Numbered from the stretch's first letter, positions 8,975-17,573 are shown. The stretch is 37,301 nt of DNA from Mageeibacillus sp. UBA4314 (GCA_002394605.1 DGUI01000045.1:1-37301), one strand, 5' to 3'. Notes: generated from the sequence alone by a model not told the origin. Made by a program: numbers and translations.

Positions 8975-10369
8975 ATGGATACAAAAGAGATCTATAAGTT
9001 GATAAGTGAGAGATACATAAGCCCAACTGACGGCAAGAAAACAAAGATGGTCGGCATCGAGCTGGAACTGCCCATCCTGAACCTTAAGAGGGCACCTGTT
9101 GACACTGCATTTGTGCACAGGGCTGCGGAGGAGTTTGCAGGTAAGTTCGGCTTTACAGCGGTCAGAAGAGACGATAACGGTGATGTGTATCTGTACGAGG
9201 AGAAAAGTACGGGAGACTCATTGTCGTTTGACTGCTCTTATAACAATATCGAGCTGTCGATGGGATGCGGGAGAGACCTGCATGAGATCAGGGACAGGTT
9301 CGGCCTGTATTATACCCAGCTGACAGGATCGCTCATGCGCGGGGACCACATGCTTACAGGCATGGGCGTAAATCCGTACAGGGACTACAACAATAACGTA
9401 CCGATACCGACAGGGAGATACAGGATGCTCTATCACCATCTCCATTCCTATCCCCTGTATCAGAAAGTCCCCATGCATTTCCATCACTATCCGGCATTCG
9501 GAACATTCTCAAGTGCCTCCCAGGTGCAGCTCGATGTGTCGCGCGACGAGATCCTTAAGACCATCAGGGCGTTCACAAGGACAGAACCGGTCAAGGCACT
9601 GCTGTTCTCTAATTCCGTTCTCCTCGGCGAAATGGAGGATATGATCTGCGCGCGTGATATGTTCTGGGAGAACAGTACGCACGGGATCAATCCGCACAAT
9701 GTCGGCATGTTCGAATGTGATCTGTATAGTGAGAGCGAACTGATAGATTATATTGCATCAACGAGTATCTACTGTGTTGAACGCGGAAACAGATATATTA
9801 ATTTCGAACCGGTCCAGATACTGGAATACTTTAACAGGGACGAGGTAACGGGTGAGTATTATGACAATGAAGAAGGTGCATATAAGCGTATAGAGGTAAC
9901 GCCTGAGCCGGGCGACATAAATTACCTGAGGACATTTAAGTTCGAGGACCTTACGTTCAGGGGGACGATCGAATTCAGGAGCTGCTGTGCCCAGCCACTG
10001 AGGGATACCATGACCGTCGGGGCATTCCACCTGGGACTTCAGCAAAAGCTGGACGAACTTGATGAACTGCTGGAGAATGACAACATACTCTATCATCACG
10101 GGTATACGCCAAATGAATTACGGCACCTGTTTGTCAGGAGGAAGTATCCTGCTTACCTGGAACTTGAGAAACTTGCCGGACTTGCGGAAGACATCCTGAA
10201 ACTGGCCCGTGAAGGATTAAGAGACCGCGGCTTTGGTGAAGAGATATATCTTGATCCTCTCTTCGAGCGCATCAACAGGAGGAGAAATCCTGCGATCAAT
10301 ATGCTGGAGGCGGTAAGAAGCGGCAGATCACTGGAGGAAATCATAGAGGATTACTCTTTATGGCCTTAA
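8975..10369 (+). CDS. GCS2-like glutamate-cysteine ligase family protein
   Basis: A 464-residue protein of the plant/EgtA-type glutamate-cysteine ligase group, distinct from the GshA-like protein two genes upstream. The ATP/metal strand is MVGIELELPILN (about residues 26-37). NNIELSMG (about 89-96) supplies the next acidic strand. FGTFSSASQVQLDVS (about 170-184) and TIEFRSCCAQP (about 334-344) are further family landmarks. The length is close to EgtA-type enzymes. It follows the amidotransferase by 16 bases with GGAGG ahead of its ATG. Two ligases of different subfamilies in one operon argue for two different gamma-glutamylation steps or a dimer of dissimilar subunits. Substrates cannot be read from sequence. 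Confidence 0.75.
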   Translation: MDTKEIYKLISERYISPTDGKKTKMVGIELELPILNLKRAPVDTAFVHRAAEEFAGKFGFTAVRRDDNGDVYLYEEKSTGDSLSFDCSYNNIELSMGCGRDLHEIRDRFGLYYTQLTGSLMRGDHMLTGMGVNPYRDYNNNVPIPTGRYRMLYHHLHSYPLYQKVPMHFHHYPAFGTFSSASQVQLDVSRDEILKTIRAFTRTEPVKALLFSNSVLLGEMEDMICARDMFWENSTHGINPHNVGMFECDLYSESELIDYIASTSIYCVERGNRYINFEPVQILEYFNRDEVTGEYYDNEEGAYKRIEVTPEPGDINYLRTFKFEDLTFRGTIEFRSCCAQPLRDTMTVGAFHLGLQQKLDELDELLENDNILYHHGYTPNELRHLFVRRKYPAYLELEKLAGLAEDILKLAREGLRDRGFGEEIYLDPLFERINRRRNPAINMLEAVRSGRSLEEIIEDYSLWP

Positions 10370-10403
10370 GTATGGTAAAATCAATCGGAGGAGGAAGTCC
10401 GAT

Positions 10404-11330
10404 ATGCCGTACTCAAGTGTATTACTGTCTAAGATAATCGAAGATTTCGATATGGAAGTCGTATACGATCCCGGTGATATTGAATCACGCAGGATATGTG
10501 TTGCTGACTGTACGAGACCGGGACTTCCGCTCGCAGGATATTATGATCATTTCGGACCGGACAGGATCCAGGTCATCGGCAACATGGAACACGGTTATCT
10601 CGATAATCTTACTTCTGAAGAGAGACGCAGATCCATGGATGCGCTTTTTGAGAAGAACATTCCGGCGATCCTCATCACGCGTAACCACGAGATCCACAGG
10701 GAACTCCTGGAATCAGCCAAAGAGTATAACACACCCGTGCTGAGAACGAGTGATGCCACTTCGGACATCATCACGGAGATCGTCGCATATCTCAGGTCGG
10801 AACTTGCGCCAAGGATATCGATGCACGGCGTTTTGGTCGAGGTCAACGGTGAAGGTATCCTCATCCTCGGGGAAAGCGGTGTCGGTAAATCCGAGACGGC
10901 CCTCGAGATAGTAAAGCGTGGTCACAGACTGATAGCAGACGATCAGGTGGATATCAGGAAAGTATCTGATACAACTCTCGTCGGAAGCGCACCTGATGTC
11001 ATAAGGCACCTTATCGAGATAAGGGGTATCGGCATCCTTGATGTTAAGGAACTCTACGGCGTATCATCAGTCAAGGCTTCAGAGAATATCGATTTTGTCA
11101 TCAATCTCGAGAGGTGGGATGACAACAAGACATACGACAGACTTGGTCTGTCTGATGAGACAACGGAGATCCTGGGGATCAAAGTCCCTTCCATCACGAT
11201 CCCTGTAGCGCCCGGAAGGAACCTGGCGATCATCGTTGAAGTTGCAGCTATCAACTTCAGGGTCAAGAAGATGGGTTACAATGCTGCAAAGGATCTTGTA
11301 TCACGTGTTTTCCCCGGAGGACAGGCATGA
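10404..11330 (+). CDS. hprK: HPr kinase/phosphorylase
   Basis: A 308-residue bifunctional enzyme that phosphorylates and dephosphorylates Ser46 of HPr, the switch for CcpA carbon catabolite control in Firmicutes. The Walker A loop GESGVGKS is at residues 156-163. The conserved His141-Gly precedes it, and ADD (about 178-180) follows. The HprK signature IRGIGILDVKELYG is near residue 211. The N-terminal substrate-domain fold and total length are normal. The ribosome binding site is a strong GGAGGAGGAAG (10387-10397). The stop overlaps the start of the murB fusion by four bases (ATGA), so carbon signalling and cell-wall precursor genes are co-translated here. Confidence 0.97.
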   Translation: MPYSSVLLSKIIEDFDMEVVYDPGDIESRRICVADCTRPGLPLAGYYDHFGPDRIQVIGNMEHGYLDNLTSEERRRSMDALFEKNIPAILITRNHEIHRELLESAKEYNTPVLRTSDATSDIITEIVAYLRSELAPRISMHGVLVEVNGEGILILGESGVGKSETALEIVKRGHRLIADDQVDIRKVSDTTLVGSAPDVIRHLIEIRGIGILDVKELYGVSSVKASENIDFVINLERWDDNKTYDRLGLSDETTEILGIKVPSITIPVAPGRNLAIIVEVAAINFRVKKMGYNAAKDLVSRVFPGGQA

Positions 11331-12601
11331 GAGAATCCGTACTCCTGAAGAATTACACTACATTTAAGTGTGGAGGCCCGGCAAGATTCTTCGACGAACC
11401 TCAAAGTGAAGAAGAAATAATATCAGATCTGAGATTTGCAAATGAGAGGAAGATCCCCGTATTTATATTGGGAGGCGGTGCGAACTGCCTGATCTCCGAC
11501 AGGGGATTTGATGGCCTTGTCATCAGGATCGGCAAGGGTCTGTCAGATATCGGCATAAAGACAAACGGTGATACCGCAACTGTCACGGCAGGTGCAGGCA
11601 TGCTCCTGCGCGGTCTTGCCACAACTCTGGCATCACAGGGCTATGAAGGGACGGAATTCGCATGCGGGATACCCGGAACTGTCGGCGGCGGCGTATTCAT
11701 GAATGCCGGGGCTTACGGCGGAGAGATGAAGGACATCGTAAAGAGTGTCAGGTATATCAATGATAAGGGCGAACCGTGTGAGGTGACAGGTGATGCCCTG
11801 AAGCTGGGATACAGGACGAGCATCTTCTCTCAGATGGCTAAGAACGGGAAGACCTTCGTGATCACCTCCGTTACTCTTGAAGTACATAAAGGCGATCCGG
11901 CGCAGATCAGCGGGAAGATCGAAGAATTTAGCAGCAAGAGGACTTCATCACAGCCCCTTGACGTTCCGTCTGCGGGCTCGACGTTTAAGCGTCCTGAAGG
12001 ATATTTCGCGGGGAAGCTTATCGATGACGCGGGCCTTCGGGGCTATTCGATCGACGGCTCGGCCGCACAGGTATCTCCGAAGCATTGCGGATTTGTCGTC
12101 AATAACGGCGGTGAGGCGTCAGCCCAGGATGTATATGACCTAATATGCGATGTGTCGGACAAGGTCTTTGATAAGTTTGGAGTAAGGCTCGAGCCTGAGG
12201 TAAGGATAGTCGGATTCTTCGCAAGGAAGATCAGGGTAATGTCTTTCGGGTTTAAGTATGGCGTTCCGGAGGATGCGGATCTCATCCTTGATGCAAGGAG
12301 CCTTAAGAATCCGTACTGGGTGGAGGAACTCCGTCCTTTATCCGGACTGGATCAGCCGATAATCGATTACATAGAGAGTTTTGAAGAGACTGAGAGCCTG
12401 ATATGCGGATTCAGGGAAGAGTCTGTTCACGCGCTCAGGCAGAGGAATAACAGCGGGTTCAACATCGCCGTAGGCTGTACGGGAGGTCATCACAGATCTG
12501 TTTACTGTGCTGTCAGGCTGGCGTCGATCCTGGCTGACATGGGGTATCGGACCGAGGTAGTCCACAGGGACATACTGAAGGATACATCTGATGAGCAGTG
12601 A
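11327..12601 (+). CDS. murB: MurB fused to the RapZ C-terminal domain
   Basis: A 424-residue single frame. Residues 1-297 are UDP-N-acetylenolpyruvoylglucosamine reductase. The FAD segment is GGGANCLISDRGF (49-61). The conserved active-site residues are R163 in YRTS, S218 in AGST as proton donor and E291 in LEPEVRIVG. Residues ~301-416 match the C-terminal domain of RapZ/YvcJ. They open with RVMSFGFKYGVPEDADLI, continue with LDARSLKNPYW, and end with GCTGGHHRS (383-391) and HRD. In E. coli RapZ this domain binds RNA and glucosamine 6-phosphate through the equivalent CTGG-x-HR loop. The RapZ N-terminal P-loop kinase domain is absent. murB and rapZ are separate neighbours in most Firmicutes. 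The gene overlaps hprK by 4 bases and whiA by 11. A reader may want both names: murB and partial rapZ. Confidence 0.93.
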   Translation: MRESVLLKNYTTFKCGGPARFFDEPQSEEEIISDLRFANERKIPVFILGGGANCLISDRGFDGLVIRIGKGLSDIGIKTNGDTATVTAGAGMLLRGLATTLASQGYEGTEFACGIPGTVGGGVFMNAGAYGGEMKDIVKSVRYINDKGEPCEVTGDALKLGYRTSIFSQMAKNGKTFVITSVTLEVHKGDPAQISGKIEEFSSKRTSSQPLDVPSAGSTFKRPEGYFAGKLIDDAGLRGYSIDGSAAQVSPKHCGFVVNNGGEASAQDVYDLICDVSDKVFDKFGVRLEPEVRIVGFFARKIRVMSFGFKYGVPEDADLILDARSLKNPYWVEELRPLSGLDQPIIDYIESFEETESLICGFREESVHALRQRNNSGFNIAVGCTGGHHRSVYCAVRLASILADMGYRTEVVHRDILKDTSDEQ

Positions 12602-13478
12602 TGATCAAGGCAGGACTTTCTCGGAGAAAGTTAAGAATGAATCGTCCCAGGTAAGGTGGAGGACGATCTCAGAGCGCCAGGCGGTCATCGCAGGGGCTTT
12701 TTGCGCAGCATCTCCGGAGATGCTGTCACTTCCGGCTACTTCGATAAGAACGACCCCGCAGGCGTGCTTAAGCCTTGCAGGTCTTCTTGCTCAGGATGGG
12801 TTTGTCCACCTTGTCCGCGGCAGTAAGCTCATGGTGCTGGAACAGTCCTTCGTCGCATTTACGAACCTTCTGAGCGCATGTTTCATGGAGAATGCAGTGG
12901 AACAGCTGACGATGAACAGGACATTTACCAGGTGCTTTCTAAGGGGTGCATTTCTGTCAGAAGGATACTGTGCAAACCCTTCGAAATCATACAGGATAGA
13001 ATTTAGGATCAGCAACAGTCAGATCGCTTCACTTATCGTTGCAATGCTCAGGTCCGTCGACATAAGCCCGATCGTTGCACAGAGAGACTCATATGAGCTC
13101 ATCTACTTTAAGAACGGTGACATGGTATCTGATTTCCTCGGCGTGATAGGTGCGACCGGAGCAGTCATGGAATTCGAGAATTACAGGGCTTCACGCGAAC
13201 TGAACGGGTCGGTCGTAAGGGCGGTCAACTGTGATTCGGGCAATCTCAAGAGAACAGCGGGTGCAAGTGCTAAGCGGAGCATCGCTTTCGATAAGATAAC
13301 GAAGGCAGGGGTCAAGGGGACGCTTCCCAAGGAGTTGGCGGACACTTTGGATGCCCATTACAGCAATCCCGAGGCATCGATCGCGGAACTTGCGGCCATG
13401 ATGGATCCGCCCATACATAAATCCGGCATGAACCACCGTATCAACAAGCTCATTGCGATAGCTGAAGGCCTTGGATAA
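12591..13478 (+). CDS. whiA: WhiA, DNA-binding cell-division/chromosome protein
   Basis: A 295-residue WhiA, conserved across Gram-positives and linked to sporulation, cell division and chromosome segregation. The N-terminus has FSEKVKNE (10-17). CFLRGAFLSEGYC (115-127) is the degenerate LAGLIDADG homing-endonuclease-like fold. ENYRASRELNGSVVRAVNCD (about 186-205) is the conserved linker. The C-terminal helix-turn-helix carries NPEASIAELAAMMDPPIHKS. It starts 11 bases inside the murB-rapZ fusion gene. In most relatives yvcK/glmR sits directly before whiA; here it does not. Confidence 0.95.
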   Translation: MSSDDQGRTFSEKVKNESSQVRWRTISERQAVIAGAFCAASPEMLSLPATSIRTTPQACLSLAGLLAQDGFVHLVRGSKLMVLEQSFVAFTNLLSACFMENAVEQLTMNRTFTRCFLRGAFLSEGYCANPSKSYRIEFRISNSQIASLIVAMLRSVDISPIVAQRDSYELIYFKNGDMVSDFLGVIGATGAVMEFENYRASRELNGSVVRAVNCDSGNLKRTAGASAKRSIAFDKITKAGVKGTLPKELADTLDAHYSNPEASIAELAAMMDPPIHKSGMNHRINKLIAIAEGLG

Positions 13479-13497
13479 GCGGCATTTTGGCGTTTTA

Positions 13498-13526
13498 TTG
13501 AGGAATTGGTGCATATGTGTTAAAAT
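13498..13526 (+). promoter_or_regulatory. Promoter before the beta-propeller gene
   Basis: TTGAGG (13498-13503) and TAAAAT (13521-13526) are spaced by 17 bp. The following ATG is at 13559 with only a weak AGGG-type ribosome binding site. No terminator was seen after whiA. Confidence 0.6.
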
Positions 13527-13558
13527 ATTCCCTAATTATTTTAATATAGGGTGTATGA

Positions 13559-15451
13559 ATGAACGACAGGGAACAGTATATTGAGCCCGATAACAGTTAT
13601 TACAAGCCTTCTCGCGATCCGGGTGAAGGTACGGTTGCGTTAGTCGTGATAATGACTGTTCTGTTTGTTGTGCTCACAACGGTGCTGGCAGTCGTTTACT
13701 TCAAGAAGCACAAGGACGGCAAGGCTCCCGATGAGGCGAAGGTCTCCCAGCCGAGTGCCGTCATTTCCGTCGCAAGTCCCACCCCGACACCCGTTCCCCC
13801 TCTTACGGAGGATCAGAATGCGGTCCTTTATCCGGGAACTGCTACCATCAACATGGAGACTGATGAAGGGATCGATCCGAAGGCCAAGCCTGAAGCAAGA
13901 CATCTGACCGAGTCAGTATTTGCAGGCGAAGACAGGAGTCTCCAGACAGATTATAAGAGAGCTGCGCCCATTTATTTTGATGACCCCATCAATTACGGCA
14001 TGTATGCCGGAATATACACCTTCCGCGGAAATAACTTCCGTAACTGCGCTTCATTCGGATATACGACGATATCTGACGGAACCATCAAGCAGGTATGGGA
14101 ATTCAAGGACATAGGGAAGCTTTTGGCGTCAACGCTTAATTTCGAGTGGTCAGGCGTGCGCTGGACAGGTCAGCCGATCGTAATAAAGTGGCCTCAGGCC
14201 ATCAAGAATACGATGAACCTCTATGACAATGCCAAGGCAAAGCAGGATCTGGTCGAGGTCATAATCGCTGCATGCGACGGCAAGATCTATTTCCTTGACA
14301 TGGATACGGGCGAACAGACAAGAGATCCGATCAAGGTAGGCGTATCCATCAAGGGTACGCCGGCATTAGACCCCAGGGGATATCCCATCCTCTATGTGGG
14401 ACAGTGCGACAACAACGGCGGAAGCGCCATATTCGGAATGTATATCTATTCGCTTATCGACGGTAAGCAGCTCTATCACTATGACGGTGGTGATGATTCC
14501 GCATACAGGGCGAACTGGCGCGCTTTTGACTCTTCACCCATCATCGATGCGGAGTCTGATACTCTCATCTGGCCATGTGAGAACGGCATCATCTATACAT
14601 TTGAACTGCATACAAACTATGCACCGGGTATCAATGATATAACCCTTGAACCTGAGCGCGTCGGTTATAAGTACATCTTCGATGATAATTCAGGTTCCCA
14701 TATGGGTGTTGAGAGTTCCATCTCCGTATACGGCAACTATGGTTACTATGTTGATAATACGAGCAATCTCGTTTGTCTTGATCTTAACACGATGAAGATG
14801 GTATGGTGTGTCGTATTGGGAGATGATTCTGATGTTACTCCCGCCATCTCGGAAGAGAATGGCATTCCCTATGTCTATGTCGGCACGGAGGTCGACAACC
14901 AGAGCGGTACCGGCCAATACTGCGGTGCTGCCTATGTCTATAAGGTCAACGGATTGACGGGCGAGGTCATATGGCAGACATCCGAACCGTGCTACACATA
15001 TAATGGTGAGACATCTGAGACTGATCAGAACGGCGGATGCTTCGGCAACCCCATCATCGGCAAGAATTCGATCTCAAACCTCGTCATATTCCCGTTCAGC
15101 ATGACCAAGGGCCTTATGAGCGGCAACAAGCTCGTAGCTTATGACAAGGACCGCGGAACAAAGGTATGGGAGTATGACATGAACATCTATTCATACAGTT
15201 CTCCCGTTGACTGTTACGATAAGTCCGGCCAGGCTTATATCGTGATAGGTGACTCGATCGGACAGATCCACCTTGTAAGCGCAGATTCTTCTGCCTGCAA
15301 GAGGCTTACATATCTCCAGTGTTCACGCAACATCGGAACAAAGAATGCAACTACATCAGGACTTAATTTCGAGGCGTCTCCCGTTGTCTATGGAAACCGT
15401 ATGATCATCGGAACCACCGGCGGATCTGTATTTGGTATTGATTTGGGGTGA
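13559..15451 (+). CDS. Membrane-anchored PQQ-like beta-propeller surface protein
   Basis: A 630-residue protein with a short cytoplasmic N-terminus, one transmembrane helix at about residues 25-47, and a positive stop (KKHKDGK). A Ser/Thr/Pro linker (TPTPVPP region, about 75-85) follows, so the bulk is extracellular. The remainder shows repeated blade-like units such as GKIYFLDMDTGEQ, GIIYTFELHT, NLVCLDLNTMKMVW, YVYKVNGLTGEVIW, KLVAYDKDRGTKVWEY and GSVFGIDLG, typical of PQQ-like propellers. These domains usually act as scaffolds rather than PQQ enzymes. FRGNNFRN near residue 155 marks the start of the propeller. The ligand is unknown. The next small gene starts 5 bases after its stop. Confidence 0.82.
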   Translation: MNDREQYIEPDNSYYKPSRDPGEGTVALVVIMTVLFVVLTTVLAVVYFKKHKDGKAPDEAKVSQPSAVISVASPTPTPVPPLTEDQNAVLYPGTATINMETDEGIDPKAKPEARHLTESVFAGEDRSLQTDYKRAAPIYFDDPINYGMYAGIYTFRGNNFRNCASFGYTTISDGTIKQVWEFKDIGKLLASTLNFEWSGVRWTGQPIVIKWPQAIKNTMNLYDNAKAKQDLVEVIIAACDGKIYFLDMDTGEQTRDPIKVGVSIKGTPALDPRGYPILYVGQCDNNGGSAIFGMYIYSLIDGKQLYHYDGGDDSAYRANWRAFDSSPIIDAESDTLIWPCENGIIYTFELHTNYAPGINDITLEPERVGYKYIFDDNSGSHMGVESSISVYGNYGYYVDNTSNLVCLDLNTMKMVWCVVLGDDSDVTPAISEENGIPYVYVGTEVDNQSGTGQYCGAAYVYKVNGLTGEVIWQTSEPCYTYNGETSETDQNGGCFGNPIIGKNSISNLVIFPFSMTKGLMSGNKLVAYDKDRGTKVWEYDMNIYSYSSPVDCYDKSGQAYIVIGDSIGQIHLVSADSSACKRLTYLQCSRNIGTKNATTSGLNFEASPVVYGNRMIIGTTGGSVFGIDLG

Positions 15452-15455
15452 TGAT

Positions 15456-15860
15456 ATGGATCTAAGACATGCTTATGGACAGATCAAGATACTTGAGATA
15501 GAACTCCGTTCCTACGCGGACGAAGGTTATAAGGTCCGCTATGATTTTGACAGAAGGCTGATCTCATGGCGCGATTACTATATGTGGAACAATAATTTCA
15601 TGAAGTCCATCACGGATGCCAAGTTGGAGATCCTCACGAAATGTCTTCCGGGCAGCAAGATCCTCGAGTGGGTCGACGATTTCCGTCAGGGGAAGTACAA
15701 GGAGAAGAATATCCTGAAGCGTCCGGGTAAATGGACTGTCACGATCGAATTTGAGGATGAGACGGTAAAGTACTCGGATGAGGAGAAGTTCCCGGCAGAG
15801 TGGATAGAGCTGCGCAGCATAGTGGAGAGCACGACAGAATGTTCTTTCCGTCTGCACTAA
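15456..15860 (+). CDS. Small soluble protein of unknown function
   Basis: A 134-residue, charged, soluble protein without a recognised domain. ATG 15456 is chosen because GGGGTGA (15445-15451) at the end of the preceding gene is a correctly spaced ribosome binding site. The in-frame upstream ATG at 15432 would overlap that gene and lacks such a site. The sequence is rich in Trp, Tyr, Asp and Glu (ISWRDYYMWNNNF near residue 36) and has no Cys cluster or P-loop. Tight linkage suggests co-expression with the anchored propeller protein. Confidence 0.7.
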   Translation: MDLRHAYGQIKILEIELRSYADEGYKVRYDFDRRLISWRDYYMWNNNFMKSITDAKLEILTKCLPGSKILEWVDDFRQGKYKEKNILKRPGKWTVTIEFEDETVKYSDEEKFPAEWIELRSIVESTTECSFRLH

Positions 15861-15873
15861 AGTAACAGCTTTG

Positions 15874-15882
15874 TGGTAGAAT
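15874..15882 (+). promoter_or_regulatory. Possible extended -10 promoter
   Basis: TGGTAGAAT fits TGnTAnAAT. No convincing -35 is present. It lies 30 bases before the next gene's TTG start, leaving room for AGGAG at 15899-15903. Confidence 0.3.
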
Positions 15883-15911
15883 TCAATTAATCATATATAG
15901 GAGAAGCGGCT

Positions 15912-16517
15912 TTGGATTATCTGGAAGGTTTATTCCTTGGGAAGTTGTGGAGTGACACGGATTTCGAGAACAGGCGTCATATGGGCTTGTTTGTTCTTTA
16001 TGGCCTTCTTGTTGTCAGCGTTGTCGTGTTCAACTTCTTCTTCGGAAGGATGCTCCTCGGGATAGGTTCTTTTGGAGTCCTGCAGATCGTTCTCTTTGCG
16101 CTGCTATTCCTTGCATGCCCTTTTATCTGTTTCAGATATTACCGAATGCCCATGGCGGGCAAGATCATTATACTTATCGAGAAATTATTCAAGTCATATC
16201 TCGTGATGAGTTTTACGGTTGGACAGATGATGAGATACATCAGGATCCCGAAGGCGGGTCTCCAGGATTACATAATCAATTATCTCAACAGCACTTTGGA
16301 GAGCTATACCGAACAGTTCGCAGCGAGCGCAGGCTCATTTGCCACGGTACTTGCTGTGCTTGCGGGCGGCATCCACGTGGTCCTCGTATTTGCTCTCGTC
16401 ATCATTGCAGCGATCGTTATACCGGGAGTGATCTATCTGCTCTTCGTATTCTTACAGCGCGGATATGACTGGCTTATAAGCAGATTCGTTATCAAGAGGG
16501 TTTTCCCAACTCATTAA
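15912..16517 (+). CDS. Small multi-pass membrane protein, unknown
   Basis: A 201-residue protein with hydrophobic segments at about 24-46, 52-75, 85-105 and 142-182. Translation probably begins at TTG 15912, preceded by AGGAG; no ATG with a ribosome binding site fits better. A loop containing IRIPKAGLQDYIINYLNST (about 111-129) looks amphipathic. No family was recognised. It ends 24 bases before the uridine-kinase-like gene. Confidence 0.65.
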   Translation: MDYLEGLFLGKLWSDTDFENRRHMGLFVLYGLLVVSVVVFNFFFGRMLLGIGSFGVLQIVLFALLFLACPFICFRYYRMPMAGKIIILIEKLFKSYLVMSFTVGQMMRYIRIPKAGLQDYIINYLNSTLESYTEQFAASAGSFATVLAVLAGGIHVVLVFALVIIAAIVIPGVIYLLFVFLQRGYDWLISRFVIKRVFPTH

Positions 16518-16541
16518 GCAAAAGGCAGGAGACCGGCAACA

Positions 16542-17552
16542 ATGGCAGTACTTAGAAATCGTGTAGATATCACAATAGAAGAATTGGAAGAGAGTCTGGG
16601 CTCCAGGAAGCTTACTGAACTCATTACGAATTCAGAGAAGCTGTTCCTTCATCAGATCGATGAGATCGTAGATGAGATATTGAACAACAGTTCAAAGAAG
16701 GTCATCTTCGTATCAGGCCCTACATCGTCCGGCAAGACGACCTTCACGATGAGACTGTCCCAGGGCTTTATCAAGAACGGGAAGACAGCAGCATTCCTGT
16801 CACTCGATGATTATTACAAGCTGGCTGACCTGACGTTCGATGACGAAGGAAGACCGGATTTTGAGACTATAGACGCACTTGATGTTCCCAGGATCTATAA
16901 GGATATCACCAGGATCCTGGCAGGGGAGAAGGTGATCCCCCCGTATTTTGATTTTATGGTGCGCAAATCCTTTGAGGGAGATGACAGCAGGGCGATCCAG
17001 CTTCCGGATGACGGCGTTCTCGTTGTAGAGGGACTTCACGGTCTGTCACCGAGGATCGCAGGCAAGTTCAGTTCCGATATAAGTACAAAGGTATTCATAA
17101 TGCCTTACGGCAATATTTTCCATGATTCCAAGCTCATGGGAAGCCGCGAGATAAGGATGCTTAGGAGGATCGTCAGGGATTACCGTCACAGAAGTGCCCA
17201 TGCCCTGTCAACGATCGACTACTGGCCGATGATCGCAAGGTCGGAGACTGATGTATTTGATGATTATCTGAGAGAAGCTACGCATCATGTCAATTCATTT
17301 CTTGCTTATGAGCCTCTTATCATAGCTCCGATGGCGCTTCATGACATCAATGAGGCACTTGCCAGCGTTGCGGACGGATCCATCGAACCGAATGTGTTCA
17401 TGGAGAGGTCTGATACCAACAAGCCTTTCGCGAATCTCGCGGATGCGGTTACCACGGCAAGGAAGCTTCTTGCACACCTGGAACTTATCCCGGTCATCAA
17501 CCAGTCATGGGTCCCTGAAGCGTCCATCCTGAACGAATTCATTAATTCATAA
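16542..17552 (+). CDS. Uridine kinase / phosphoribulokinase-family P-loop kinase
   Basis: A 336-residue nucleoside-kinase-like protein. The Walker A loop is GPTSSGKTT (59-67). LSLDDYY (about 86-92) is the acidic catalytic/substrate segment typical of the uridine kinase fold, and VVEGLHGL (about 161-168) is the hydrophobic strand with Glu. Many clostridial members carry an N-terminal TGS/ThrRS-like region and reach ~550 residues. Here only about 55 residues precede the P-loop, so this is the short form. Reaction is probably ATP-dependent phosphorylation of a nucleoside, but the substrate is not certain. It lies 21 bases before metA. Confidence 0.83.
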   Translation: MAVLRNRVDITIEELEESLGSRKLTELITNSEKLFLHQIDEIVDEILNNSSKKVIFVSGPTSSGKTTFTMRLSQGFIKNGKTAAFLSLDDYYKLADLTFDDEGRPDFETIDALDVPRIYKDITRILAGEKVIPPYFDFMVRKSFEGDDSRAIQLPDDGVLVVEGLHGLSPRIAGKFSSDISTKVFIMPYGNIFHDSKLMGSREIRMLRRIVRDYRHRSAHALSTIDYWPMIARSETDVFDDYLREATHHVNSFLAYEPLIIAPMALHDINEALASVADGSIEPNVFMERSDTNKPFANLADAVTTARKLLAHLELIPVINQSWVPEASILNEFINS

Positions 17553-17573
17553 TATGTAGAAGGAGGCATTGTA

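Noticed and set aside
10373..10381. TGGTAAAAT as an extended -10 promoter for hprK
   Set aside because: The start of transcription would fall within the ribosome binding site (10387-10397), which is unlikely for a functional message.
15432..15455. Upstream ATG for the small protein after the propeller gene
   Set aside because: It lies inside the preceding gene without a ribosome binding site, whereas ATG 15456 has one correctly placed.
17553..17573. SAM riboswitch or T-box before metA
   Set aside because: The gap is only 21 bases and holds a plain ribosome binding site.
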